DNA of 64,000 nucleotides from Kappaphycus alvarezii (Eukaryota > Rhodophyta > Florideophyceae > Gigartinales > Solieriaceae): positions 1,488,001 to 1,552,000 of the forward strand of contig NADL03000737.1 of NCBI GenBank assembly GCA_002205965.3, in the 5' to 3' direction. Shown one piece after another: positions 41,819 to 52,900 of the stretch (position 1 is its first letter; each line of letters starts with the position of its first letter). A program made the translations under genes and the position numbers. Under the pieces are notes generated by a model, which ran no database searches, had not been told where the DNA came from, and saw only the letters and a program-made list of their open reading frames with translations.

Positions 41819-42159
41819 TGTTAGGTTTACATGCAATTGCATGAAACATACAGGTTGGTCATTTAGACATGGACGCACCTGCATTTGGTCACAGCGAGGC
41901 ATTATCGATATCAAATGCATCGTCCTCACAACATTTGTTGCGTGCACGTGATTACCTCAACAATACTCTAGAGCTAGTGATTTAGAACTGTATATATGTG
42001 GGTTGAGCTATCCAAAGTCACTGAACTAAAAGTAAAGAGCACAAATTACCTAGCTTGACATCTAAGTTCTACAAGAAAAAGACTAGCACCTTGGTGTTCG
42101 TAAGTTTCGTACCTGGACTTACTGCCAGTTTTCGTTCAAACCCTATCAATACTCTCACA
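41819..42159 (+). repeat. Copia-1 5' LTR
   Basis: 341 bp, TG...CA ends, matching 51,903-52,243. TATATATG near 41,990 is a possible TATA box. Confidence 0.9.
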
Positions 42160-42176
42160 GGTTATGGGCCCAGAGC
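42160..42176 (+). other. Copia-1 primer-binding site (half-tRNA type)
   Basis: GGTTATGGGCCCAG directly follows the LTR. It is complementary to the anticodon stem-loop of eukaryotic initiator tRNA-Met (CTGGGCCCATAACC), the site used by Drosophila copia, which primes from a tRNA fragment rather than the 3' CCA end. Confidence 0.8.
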
Positions 42177-43379
42177 CTATGATGAACAACATAAGATACA
42201 CGATCGGAAAGTTAACGGAGAAGAACTACTCCGTGTGGGCGTTGCAGCTACGCCTTGTTTTGAATCTCGTGATTTGTGGCGCTTTGTTGAAAAAAGACCT
42301 GATTTCGAAACGGAGATTAAAAAGGATGATTCCGTGGATGTTTTGTCAAGGAAGAAGAAAGAGAATAGGCTACAGCAACAGCGTTTAACCGAAATTTTAC
42401 TGAATGTTGACTCTAATATTTGCCTTCATAGGCAAGGAAGAGGGATCCTAAAGAAGTATGGGATGCTCTAGAGAGCTTGCAGAGAAGCAAGTCGGCAGCA
42501 AGTCAGTATGCTCTGAGAACAAAATTGTTCAGACTCTGTATGAAGGAGGGTCAGTCGATTAGGTCATACATTGAAGAAATATGTGAAATTGAAAATCATC
42601 TAGCATTAAATGGCTATGAACTAGAATCAAACCACAAAAAGTTTGCTCTTTTACAGGGCTTGGGGAAGGATTATGAATTGACAAAAGCGGTTCTTCAGAA
42701 TAGTATGGATTTGTCATTCGAGGAAACTGTCTCCAGTTTAGAGATAAGAGAAGAGGAACTCAACATAAAAGAAAGGAGTAGCAAAGATAAAACGACCGCA
42801 TTCTACACTGGAAAAAGCAACAATAAACGGAAACAATTTAATGTAAAGTGTCATGGTTGTGGTAAACAAGGCCATCAGTTTTACAAGAGCTACCTTAATC
42901 CAGAGTCGAAGAGTTATAGGCCTCATTTTAAAACCACACCTGAAATTGAGGAAAGAATTAGCAGTCTAAATGGGAGGCCAAAGGATAAGTATGAGAGAGA
43001 AAATAGTGCTGGTTTTGGAAGCGGCAGAAATGACACAGCCTGTGTTGCCCTTGGTACTGGGTTAGAGGACATGAGTACTTCATGGTTTTTAGACAGCTGC
43101 GCTACTCAACAAATGATGAATCAACGTGATGCTTTATTTGACTATGAACCAGAAGAAAATGCTGAGAATACTGTAAGCACAATATCCGGGGTTGAGAAAC
43201 TTAAAGTGAAGGGTCATTGTACAGTGTATCTAGAACAGTATATAGACGATGAATGGAAGACCATTCGTTTAAATCGAGTCGCTTTTATGCCAGATATTAG
43301 AACAAGTCTGTTGTCACAGCCTTTGGCACAAAAGGAAGGTATAAGCATTCAGAATCTAGGAGGTTCTACTAAGAGATGA
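42164..43379 (+). pseudogene. gag: Copia-1 gag and protease
   Basis: The start region MGPEPMMNNIRYTIGKLTEK (ATG at 42,164 or 42,179) then shifts frame near 42,260 and again near 42,435. From 42,477 it is open for 300 codons: UBN2-like gag, then the knuckle CHGCGKQGHQFYKSY, which has lost its last Cys. The protease loop reads WFLDSCATQQM where D-S/T-G is expected. So two key metal or catalytic positions are altered. Confidence 0.8.
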
Positions 43380-45466
43380 TTGCTAGACATGGTACTAACA
43401 CTGTCATGATCGGAAATAATGAAGGATATGGAATTTGTGAGCTGACAGGGGCTGCTGCTAGTAAGGCTAAAGTTGTCATGCTTAATGAAGGGTCAAATGA
43501 TGACATGAAGTTGATGCACAGAATATTTTGTCACACAAATACAAACAATATAGAACAAATGGTACGTCATAATGTGGTAGATGGCCTTAATAAGGTCAAG
43601 AATTGTAATTCAAGTGAGTGTATTGAATTCTGTGATGGGAACCAGTCTGCCGTACCACAACCCCGTCGCGACAAAAGACCAAGAGAAGTCTTGGAACTAA
43701 TTCATTCTGATATAGTGGGACCCACCAGAGTGGAATCGCTTGGTGGGTCGAAATATATTCTAGGGTTCCTTGATGATGCTAGTGGTGCATCGTGGGTAAT
43801 ATTTCTACAAAACCGTTCAAGGGCACCGAAAGTTTGGAGTATCTTTTTAATGTTGTAGAGAACATAACTAAGAAAAAGATCAAGTACGCCCGGATTGATG
43901 GTGCAAGGAGTACATGTCCAGGGAGCTGGAAAACATTTTTAATAGAAAGGGCATTGTGCATGAACCAACTCCTCCACACTCACCCGAATCAAACGGGAGA
44001 GCAGAGAGACTTAGCCGAACACTGGTTGAAGGAGCCAGGACTATTTTGTCAGAACTTAAAACCATTAATACTCTAGAGGATTTTGAATTTTTATGGGCTG
44101 AAGCCGTATCTACAATGAGCTACGTCAGAAACCGAACTCTTAGGAAGTCGACCCATAAATAGTTTGAATACATGACACCTAATGATATTGTATATGGTAC
44201 TAAACCAGACGCCTCAAATCTACGCATTTTTAGATCAAAAGTGAAAGTTAAGAAAACTAAGCCGTATGTACAAGGTAAGTTTGATGTTCGTACATGGGAC
44301 GGGATCCATGTCGGTTACGCTGCTGATTCTGAATACAGAATTTAAATACCGAATGATAGGAAGGTAATTGTATCAAGGGATGTATTCTTCATCGAAAAAA
44401 AGGTCTCACTGCCTGTTAATGGTGTCAATTTTGGTTTAAAGGATGGTTCAGAAACCTCAGACGGTGGAGATGATAGTAACAGTCAACTTGAAGACAAATA
44501 CTGTAATGATTCAGATTCAAATTTGGATATGGAAGAGCTCATACAAAAGAATGAGGATATCCTTACGCATATTACAGTTGGTGGAAAACGGAAAGCTAGG
44601 TGACCAGACAGATGGACATACGACAGAATCCTCGCTTATTTGGTTGCAGAAGAAATTAATAAACATTCAGAGCAAAAGAAACCGTCTACTTTACATGAAT
44701 CAGTGAGTGGTCCATATAAAAAGGATTGGATTGATGCAATTAAAACGGAAATAGACTCACTAATTGAATATTATGTGTTTGAAGTGGTCGAGCTGCCTAA
44801 AAATTAGAAAACTGTTCGAGCTAAGTGGATTTTCGTTTTAAAAACTGACGAGGATTGTACTATCGTAAGACATAAGGCACGGCTAGTAGCGAAAGATTTT
44901 TACCAGATTCACGGTATTGACTATTTTGAAGTGTTCGCTACAGTAACCAAGTTCACCACTGTGAGATTCTTATTGGGGATTGCTGCTGTACACAATATGG
45001 AGATTGAGCAAATAGACATCAAAACAGCCTTTCTACACGGTGAACTTGAGGAGGAGATATATCTGGAGCCGCCTTCTCTACCAGTTGAACTACAGAAGGA
45101 GTTTAATTAAAAGTCTTGGCAGGGTAAGACGTGGAGTTTAAAGAGAAGTATATATGGCCTACGGCAGGTATCGGGAGCTTTTACAGTAAGTTCTACAGAG
45201 TAATGTTGCACCTCGAATTCACGCAGTCTACGACTGGCCCATGACTTTAATTCAAGGAAATGGATGGACTTTATGTGTATTTCATTGTCTATGTCGATGA
45301 CGTACTGATATCTTCGAAAAGAATTAAGGTATGTCAAGATGTGAAGGCCATGCTAAAACGGCATTTTGAAGCCAGGGAATTGAAGGCAGCAAAGTATTTT
45401 CTCGGTGTTGCCATTTGTCGGAATAGAAAGAAATGGACTATAAGAATTGCTGAAAAGCAATTTATA
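43376..45466 (+). pseudogene. Copia-1 integrase and RT, 5' piece
   Basis: Zinc HHCC (LMHRIFCHT...C..SECIEFC), integrase Asp in LIHSDIVGP (about 43,705), a decayed second Asp block near 43,890, Glu in SNGRAERL (about 43,995). RT: KARLVAKDF, IEQIDIKTAFLHGELEEEIY, and the catalytic VYVDDVLISS at about 45,290-45,315. Several stops (44,159, 44,344, 44,601, 45,108). It breaks at KQFI, exactly at the Copia-2 target site. Confidence 0.8.
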
Positions 45467-45883
45467 TGTCGTTGAAATCGGTTGATTTAGAACACTCTAT
45501 CAGGATGCTTATCCTGACACTCCAGAGAGTGACGAGTATTGTTAGATGAAGGCAACGGCACAAGTACTCCAAAGAGTCCTGCCAGATTGGAGCGTAACCC
45601 CGTTCTGTTGCAAAAGTAAAACCTTACCCTTTTACTCAATTGAAGACCTAGAGAATAGACAGCCTAAGTATTCAATGCGGCGGCAATGCGGCGAGAGTTA
45701 GTCTGATGGTGGGCAGTCAGTTGCATTCTGACTGTCGGTCTATAATTCCAATTGAGTACGTATGGGAAAGCGACGACCTTTCACGGAAAGAAGGCCATGT
45801 ATACAGTAAATATTAGTGTCAACATATGACGAAGAAGAATCTTACAGTATGGACATTACAGTTGACTTCCAGTTGCTTTCACA
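45467..45883 (-). repeat. Copia-2 3' LTR
   Basis: 417 bp; on the plus strand TGTCGTTGAAATC...TTGCTTTCACA. Same as 50,795-51,211. The purine tract GGGCGGAG lies just inside it (45,884-45,891). Confidence 0.95.
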
Positions 45884-45893
45884 CTCCGCCCAA

Positions 45894-48800
45894 TCAGGAC
45901 GTGAAAGTCGTGGCAGTACGATCAGGATGAGAATCCAATTCTTCAATGCGCGGGGTACGCACAACCCACTGCTCAACGGTTCCTGACCAGCGACCAGTGT
46001 CCAGCAGCTCCTCCAGCGCAATACATCGGTTACGCTTTGTAAGACCATCGGCCGGGTTAACGTCGGTACGGATCCAACCAACGTTGCTAATTTCTTGTGC
46101 GGCGTAAGCTTCCCTAGCAGCACGAATGTCAATCATCAACCGTTTTTCAGTTGTCGTTGTGTTCTTGACGATTATCTTGAAAAGAGCTTCCGAATCAGTC
46201 AACATGTTGAGCGGAATCCGTTGAGAGGTGATACTCTCCAGATCGTGGCGCAAGAGGTACGAATAATCAAATCCATCCGCGAAAGAGTACATCTCGGCTC
46301 CCATGCTTGATCTGACCACCCTTTTCGATTTGTAACTAGAGAAGTGCATAATGTTGTATCGGTCAGTGTCATCAGTCAGGGTGATCAGATATCCAAGTTG
46401 GGAAGAGTCATCGGGGTTGTTAGCAAATGAAGCATCTACAAAGGCAACAACCTTCAGCTTATCGCGATGGAGACGATGTTGGCGAATACCTCGATTGGGA
46501 GTCGCGTGAATGCGACGAATAATCGAATTGAGGTCGAGAACATCCTGACGACGCCATGATGTCTCCGTGACTTGTGCGGCGAAATTAACAGCAGAAGCGA
46601 TGTCGGGTCTGGTATGCGTTAACCACGCTAGTTCATGGCGCTTAGATCGAAACTCGGTGAAGCTGCAATCTTTGGGAAGAACTGTAATTTTGCCGGCATA
46701 AGTGGATTGATGCAAGAGGTAGCCATCCTCAAAAGGCTCGATTTCAATCCCTGCAAACGTGAAAGAGTCATACATCCGTGGTTTCGACTCAAATCGGCGT
46801 TCCGTGAGCGTGCTGTCCGACCGAAAACGTTCATTACCAGCGCTGAGAGAATCATCAACATAGGCTCCAACCAGTCCTACAAGCTCGTCGTGAACGTGTT
46901 TGACAAAAAAGGATAAATCACCAGTAGATGGCTTCATCATCAGATCATGCGTGAGGTGGCGGGAGAATGTCTGGTGCCAGTAATCCCCGGAGTCAGCAAG
47001 CCATATAAAGGCTTCAGAAGCTTGAGAAGCTGGTCTTTGTTCAGACGAAACTCCTTAGTCGGTCGGACATAAACGTCGCGCATCAGTCGTTGAGAGGATT
47101 GCAGGTATGCCTGCGACACGTCCTGAGACCAAATACGAAATCCGAACACGGCGGCAAGCGCGATCAGAGTGCGGATAGAGCTTTGGCGGAGACTGGTGCT
47201 ATTGTGTACTAACATGTTCTTCTCAGCGTCAGTATGCCCTTGCACGACGAAACGTGCTTTGTACACCTCATTGCCAGTTCCAAAATGCTTTATCGACAAT
47301 ACGAATCTCCCACCGAGGACGTTACCAGCAGGAGGGACGTCCTCTCGACATACGACTTCAAACACACCGCGGTCCATAAGGCCCTGTAATTCCTTCTGTA
47401 TCGCATCAGAAAAGGATGCAGAATGACATCTAGGATCGCCAGGGTTGAGGACTTCTGTGATAAAGATCCCATGTACTGCAGGAGTCTGGAACTGGCTAGT
47501 AGCAGCAAGCAGCCGCTGGAGGTCCTTATCACCCCGTTCATGCGGGTCGGGCAGTATGTGAGAGATATTGTAATCAGCGACTTTGTCAGGTCTTAGAACT
47601 GAGACCATTTTGCCCCGAATCTTAGTGACACGATATGGGCCGACGTAGCGCCCAGCGCGACGGCCGCCGCCAGAGGATTCCTCCTTGTAAACCAACACGT
47701 TGTCGCCTGGTTGTATATCATAGTGGGTAGCGGGAGGTAGTTTAGATTTGAGTGCACGCTGCACTCGCAACTCAGCAGTGATTGTCGCCATCTCACGGCG
47801 AGCCAAAGCGAGAGCCTTCATACGCGCCTTTTGCTGCGGCACGTCTGATGAGCGAACCGGGAAGGATGGGAACATGCCATAAACAAGGTAAGTAGGGACG
47901 AGACCCTCGGGACCCATCGTATCATTGATCCCTTTGACCGCACACCGTAGGGCTACAGCGTCACGCATGTCAGGTAAGGATGTTTTGATGACTTGGTAGA
48001 CACGACGGAGTGGGGCGTGATACCGTTCACCAACCCCAATGGCGTTGTGGGCCTCAACCCCAGCCAATTGCAGTTCAATACCATGTAATGATGTTAGCTC
48101 CTTCCATTTGGCAGAGGTAAACACAGAGCCCTGGTCCGTCTTGAGTTTGTTCGGATAACCGACGTACACTGATGCCCATGCAAGGATAAATGCGTCCCAT
48201 ATGGCCTCCGTGGACTGAATCTCCAGGAAAACGGCATTCTGGTAGTGTGTGCCAACGTCCACAACATGGAGAGCCGGACGATTACCAAGCCAAAAGACGT
48301 CTACGGCCACTTCGTGATTGAAGAGGATTTTGTCAGGCGGCATAGATACACGGAAACGGTATGGGCCCGTGGAATGCGTCTGGCAGCCACGACATTGAGC
48401 ACTAATCTTCTCGAGAAGACGGAGGGTATCGGGAGTAGTATCCGAGGGTCTAGCACGCTTCAGGAGTTTGTACAATTTCCGGGAGGAAGGGTGGAAAAAG
48501 TGAAGGTGAAGCTTTCGCAATTCCGATGATGTGAAGAGGACTGCAGAGTTATCAAGTTCGACGAACATGTGACCCAGCTTACGGACAATAGGCAGCGTCC
48601 AGCCACCCGATTTGCAGAGCAAGACGTTGTCGACATTGTCGGCAACAAGCTGAGCCTTGTCCATGAGGTCCAAACCTAATAAAAGTGGAATGTCGGCACC
48701 CACAACATCAATATGTATAGGAAGGAAGCCACCGGAGGGAATTGGAATCCTGAATTGCATAGTACCCAGGCTGTTCCTGTATCCATCCCCGAACTTGAAT

Positions 48801-49129
48801 GTACGATGGGAGGTAGTCAAGCGAAATTTGATTCCCAGAGCACGAGCATAGGCTCGCGCCTGCCGTAGGCCACAAACTGAACGTTGTGCCCCGCCATCAA
48901 GGCACATGCCAACAAAAGTCCTGTCATCGTAACGACGAACAGCATTCGTAGCCTTGACATGTAGTGCTTCATAAACAATCCGTTGAGTAAAGCGTGGTAC
49001 TATACGTTTATGTGCAATCCGACGACCTTGGACGCGGAGAGCTGGGAATGCGACTGCAGAGAAGCGTCTGTCGGGCGGTTTCTTAGGCCTAATGAACGAA
49101 GTTGGACGGCCATTGCAACTTCGACTTAA
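45894..49129 (-). CDS. pol: Copia-2 pol (protease, integrase, RT, RNase H), one frameshift
   Basis: Open from the gag stop to 46,940 and, one frame over, from 46,940 to the TGA at 45,894. Protease MCLDGGAQRSVCG (Asp-Gly-Gly in place of D-S/T-G, seen in related elements). Integrase: zinc region with C.GC, Asp in AVDVFWL, Asp in LKTDQGSVFTS, Glu in GVGERYH. A GPY-like region, then RT: YKARFVVQGH, WSQDVSQAYLQ, and catalytic GAYVDDSLS. RNase H VVAFVDASFANN, MGAEMYS, MLTDSEALF. No ATG exists near the pol start; it lies in the -1 frame relative to gag. A single base is missing at KPLYGL (about 46,998), which may be a consensus error. Confidence 0.85.
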
Positions 49130-49134
49130 AAAAC
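49126..49134 (-). other. Candidate -1 frameshift site at Copia-2 gag stop
   Basis: The minus strand reads GTT TTT TAA GTC. The six-T run lets the P-site UUU slip back by one to UUU, bypassing UAA and entering the pol frame, which is open on both sides of the site. It is not a canonical two-codon heptamer (that would need U UUU UUA in frame). Confidence 0.45.
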
Positions 49135-50751
49135 TTCATCTTCAGATGTTTCCGGGGTGGATGACTCAGAGCCCGGTGAGAGAGCGTTAGCCAGCGACGG
49201 TGGAGCGCCGCGATCAAAGTGAGAGGAGCTGTTGATGGCCAGTGAGTGGTAGGTATCGGAGATAGGCCGATCTGGCTCATCAGCGTCCGCGTCGGTATCA
49301 TCATCACCAGATTCTTCATTACGGGCAATGAGGGCCTCGTTTAGTTCGGTAGCAAACTCGACCAACGCGTCAGTGAGATTGATCCTAGACGAATTGCGAC
49401 GACGTTCAAAAAATTTCGCCTTGTTACGTGCAATGCGTTCGTAGTCAAGCGGCTTCTTACAAGATCGAAGGGTGCAGCCCTTCTCCTCACAATTGAAGCA
49501 TGAGTATGACGAGGACCGAGAATACTTCTCATCGACAGCCACTTGGCCCCAGTGAACCTTCTTACTGCGAGAGTGACGAGATGAAGGCTGTCTTGCAAAA
49601 CGCCCCTGACCGCTGAAGTTGATATCGGTTGCAGGGGCAGAGCTGCCATCGTCAACCACGGAAATGTTAGTACCGTTCGACCATCTGTTCGGGCGATCTA
49701 CTTCAATGGCGGGTGACATAGGGTGAGGACCATTTTTAAAACGATTAAACGTTTCAAATTGCTGTTGAGCCCTGCAGAAGGCAATTTTGGCCTGTGGATA
49801 ACTCAAAACGTGATAATCATGTGCACCGGTGACGAAGACAGAAAATTGCCTACCGAGAGTGGCCTTTTGTAAAACCTTCTTCATGTTATCATCACCTCGA
49901 GAGGCGGGAATAGCCATCGGTGAAATTCTCTCAATTTCGCGCATAACTTTGTCGAGAGAATGAGCTTCATCCAAGCCTTCATTTTCAAACTGGCTGATAT
50001 GAAGGGCATCCAATCGGTCTGACATACGTTGCATCTTATCAGGAGAAGCGAATGTGTCAGCAAACAACCTGCGGATGTTCCCCCAATTCGTCTCTCCTTT
50101 GTCCGCTACATGGTTATAGTAGAACTGTAAAGCATGATCCCGTAGTCCATGATGCAAGTATTCGCCTCTCTGGGACACCGTAGCTTTAACTTCATCACAT
50201 ATCTTTTGGTAACGGGAAATGAATTGGCACCAATCTTCCTCCATGCCACCAGAAAACATCATGTGCTTACTCTTGTATCTATGAGATATGGCGTTGGCCA
50301 CCTTGTTCTCATACTGAGCGTCCGGGTGAGGTGGTGCCCCGGACAATCCTGTACGTGGTGCTTGGGGCATGGGCATAGGATTGAATCCACATCGCCTGCC
50401 CTGATCAAATAAAGCCAATGCAGTCTTCCTGTCTTGCAAATGTTCAGTACCAGGCCATATCGCACATATGACTCTCCTCCCAATCAGTTTCGTAGACTCC
50501 ACAGTACGTTCACAACTGATATTACGACTCTCAAGAAAAACTCTCATTTTTTTGTACAATTCATAATGGATGACTACATCTGGACTGGCAATCAGTGATG
50601 GTGCTATTTCTTCACGCATTAGCTCCAACAGCTCTTGCCCTCTGTGTTCTTCTGTATCCTGAGCGTATACTTGAAATATGTCGTACAGTACCCTTTGAGT
50701 AGGATTGTGGACCTCAATGGGTCCCCAAGGATGATCTTCGTTTGACGGCAT
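49126..50751 (-). CDS. gag: Copia-2 gag, intact
   Basis: 541 residues from the first in-frame ATG (50,751, MPSNEDHPWGPIEV), 43 bases inside the LTR. The N-terminal capsid-like helical region includes HVADKGETNWGNIRRLFADT and SPDKMQRMSDRLDALHIS. Near residue 430 the zinc motif is CFNCEEKGCTLRSC, C-x2-C-x4-C-x4-C, with Cys at the usual His position as in other algal/fungal copia elements. A basic stretch follows, then an acidic C-terminus ending SEDEVF. Structural protein of the particle. Confidence 0.9.
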   Translation of the reverse strand: MPSNEDHPWGPIEVHNPTQRVLYDIFQVYAQDTEEHRGQELLELMREEIAPSLIASPDVVIHYELYKKMRVFLESRNISCERTVESTKLIGRRVICAIWPGTEHLQDRKTALALFDQGRRCGFNPMPMPQAPRTGLSGAPPHPDAQYENKVANAISHRYKSKHMMFSGGMEEDWCQFISRYQKICDEVKATVSQRGEYLHHGLRDHALQFYYNHVADKGETNWGNIRRLFADTFASPDKMQRMSDRLDALHISQFENEGLDEAHSLDKVMREIERISPMAIPASRGDDNMKKVLQKATLGRQFSVFVTGAHDYHVLSYPQAKIAFCRAQQQFETFNRFKNGPHPMSPAIEVDRPNRWSNGTNISVVDDGSSAPATDINFSGQGRFARQPSSRHSRSKKVHWGQVAVDEKYSRSSSYSCFNCEEKGCTLRSCKKPLDYERIARNKAKFFERRRNSSRINLTDALVEFATELNEALIARNEESGDDDTDADADEPDRPISDTYHSLAINSSSHFDRGAPPSLANALSPGSESSTPETSEDEVF

Positions 50752-50774
50752 TTCTGGTAAAGTCAATACCAACC

Positions 50775-50794
50775 TATGCAACTTGATTCCGGAA
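50775..50794 (-). other. Copia-2 presumed primer-binding region
   Basis: The minus strand immediately after the 5' LTR reads TTCCGGAATCAAGTTGCATA. It lacks the usual TGG start and does not match the initiator-tRNA site of Copia-1. Its primer is unknown; an internal tRNA site is possible. Confidence 0.35.
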
Positions 50795-51211
50795 TGTCGT
50801 TGAAATCGGTTGATTTAGAACACTCTATCAGGATGCTTATCCTGACACTCCAGAGAGTGACGAGTATTGTTAGATGAAGGCAACGGCACAAGTACTCCAA
50901 AGAGTCCTGCCAGATTGGAGCGTAACCCCGTTCTGTTGCAAAAGTAAAACCTTACCCTTTTACTCAATTGAAGACCTAGAGAATAGACAGCCTAAGTATT
51001 CAATGCGGCGGCAATGCGGCGAGAGTTAGTCTGATGGTGGGCAGTCAGTTGCATTCTGACTGTCGGTCTATAATTCCAATTGAGTACGTATGGGAAAGCG
51101 ACGACCTTTCACGGAAAGAAGGCCATGTATACAGTAAATATTAGTGTCAACATATGACGAAGAAGAATCTTACAGTATGGACATTACAGTTGACTTCCAG
51201 TTGCTTTCACA
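50795..51211 (-). repeat. Copia-2 5' LTR
   Basis: 417 bp, identical to 45,467-45,883 by eye. Transcription would run leftwards from it. Confidence 0.95.
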
Positions 51212-51216
51212 TTATA

Positions 51217-51840
51217 CTTAATGTTCTAGAGTAGTTTGGTATGAGTTCTTCTAAAGGGACCAATAAACCAATGGATGCGAGGTCAAATCCTGACCATGAT
51301 GATGAAAGCAGAAACGAGATGAGATTTCCATACCGTGAGCTCGTCGTTTTTCTCATTTACTTGGCAGTGACAACACGGCCAGACATTATGTTTGCAGTTG
51401 GAGTATTGGCGAGATACTAAAGTTCGGCCTATAGAAATACTTTGGATTGCAGCCAAAAGGGTGTTGCGATACGTGAAACATACCCTAGACTACAGCATAT
51501 GTTATATGGAAAGCAGTGAATCTGTAATAGACGGATTAGTGTCTACTACTGACGCTGAATATATGGCTCAAGCATTTGCAACAAGGGAGGCTCTATGGAT
51601 TAAGAAGCTTTGTATTGATTTCCAAGCTCCTCAACAATCGATTCCTATCTACGCTGATAAAATTATGGCGATTAAGCTTGCTAAAGGATCGTCCACTACA
51701 GAAAGGAGTAAACATGTAGATGTCGTTTACCATTTATATGCGACTATGTGAATAGGAGGGAAATCGTCCTGCAACACATACCCACAGAATTGATGATCGC
51801 TGACTGTATGACAATACAGTCATACCATTAGAAAGGTTCA
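51217..51840 (+). pseudogene. Copia-1 RT end and RNase H, 3' piece
   Basis: Continues the outer RT: a stop at LNVLE, then RPDIMFAVGVLARY (TRPDI block), ILWIAAKRVLRYVKHTLDY, a shortened RNase H with STTDAEYMA...REALWI, IPIYADKIMAIKLAK and TERSKHVDVVYH. It ends in a TIQ-like tail. An internal deletion removes the first RNase H strand. Confidence 0.8.
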
Positions 51841-51892
51841 AGCTTCAAAGATGTATAAGCAAAACGTGAATGTCAGGATGCAGTGACAAACC

Positions 51893-51902
51893 TGAGGGGG
51901 AA
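51893..51902 (+). other. Copia-1 polypurine tract
   Basis: GAGGGGGAA directly precedes the 3' LTR. Confidence 0.7.
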
Positions 51903-52243
51903 TGTTAGGTTTACATGAAATTGCATGAAACATACAGGTTGGTCATTTAGACATGGACGCACGTGCATTTGGTCACAGCGAGGCATTATCGATATCAAAT
52001 GCATCGTCCTCACAACATTTGTTGTATGCAGGTGATTAACTCATCAATACTCTAGAGCTAGTGATTTAGAACTGTATTTATGTGGGTTGAGCTATCCAAG
52101 GTCACTGAACTAAAAGTAACGAGCACGAATTACCTAGCTTGACATCTAAGTTCTACAAGAAAAAGACTAGCACCTTGGTGTTCGTAAGTTTCGTACCTGG
52201 ACTTATTGCCAGTTTTCGTTCAAACCCTATAAATACTCTCACA
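51903..52243 (+). repeat. Copia-1 3' LTR
   Basis: 341 bp; about 13 substitutions and no indels against 41,819-42,159, so Copia-1 is clearly older than Copia-2. Confidence 0.9.
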
Positions 52244-52900
52244 CCAACCCGGTGACAACGGCGAAGCCTCCTTATGCGATCCTACCTGAGTGGAGATTGT
52301 AATATGGAGGAGTCTGATCGTATCGGGCGGTGCATAAATGACACTTTGGTACCTTCTGTGCTTGTCTGGCATGGCTGAGTCAAGACTGGTGAGAGGGTTG
52401 AAGTTTCGATTCCTGCAGTGGGAGGGTTCCAGTGGGTTGACGAACGTGAAGTCGAAATAGTCCATGCCACCTGTCACTCCGGTTGCTTTAATGTCGGACC
52501 TTGCCCTGTGAAATGCTGCAAGTCGACGCACTTTCCCGCTGGGGATGACTGGCCGCACTGGCGAAGTCGCTTACTAACGGGGCAACAGGGCAACTAGGTT
52601 GCTACGTTAGGAAGCAATATCTTCTGTACCGAAAATGAATAAGGTGATCTTCGCGAATGTCGCAAGTTTCTGAGTATCATGGTCTTAGACACGGTTTCCC
52701 TGTACGAATATAGACACCTGGCAGAAGCACTGCAGCCAGATCCAAAACGTTTTGTTCGGGATGTCCCTTTTCAAACCTGGACAGGGCGCACAATGGACCC
52801 AATCTTTCGATCTTTTTAGTTTCATTGATGCTCGGAAGCACCAAACTGTATCTATCCCCCTACGTATGGTTAAGGGGTATTTATGGTTATGCAACTGTCA
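52244..52900 (-). pseudogene. LINE-B split copy, right piece (zinc and endonuclease region)
   Basis: Minus frames: DTVWCFRASMKLKRSKDWVH followed by CAPCPGLKRDI and WLQCFCQVSIF match FRASLSVDGCKDWLSCQPAPGL...WLQFYCRVPLF of LINE-B at 39,730-39,860. HRARSDIKATGVTGGMDYFD, followed by FTFVNPLEP, matches the RPDIKALG...DYYDVTV core (Pro lost). It continues beyond the copia insertion at 41,570-41,818. Confidence 0.75.

Larger units (their letters stand above)
45467..51211 (-). mobile_element. Copia-2 (inner), young Ty1/copia element
   Basis: 5,745 bp with two 417-bp LTRs that I read as identical, flanked by a perfect TTATA duplication (45,462-45,466 and 51,212-51,216). Gag and pol are nearly intact: the only break I see is a one-base loss in RT near 46,998. 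Removing the element plus one TTATA restores the outer RT frame (KQFI-LNVLE). It is the most recent insertion in the window and a candidate active family. Confidence 0.95.
41819..52243 (+). mobile_element. Copia-1 (outer), a Ty1/copia element split by Copia-2
   Basis: LTRs of 341 bp each (TGTTAGG...CTCTCACA) with about a dozen differences. Internal order is gag, protease, integrase, RT, RNase H, which defines copia. Flanking 5-mers are CCAGC and CCAAC (one mismatch), consistent with an aged target duplication. The coding region has stops and frameshifts, and RT is interrupted at 45,466 by Copia-2. Confidence 0.9.
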
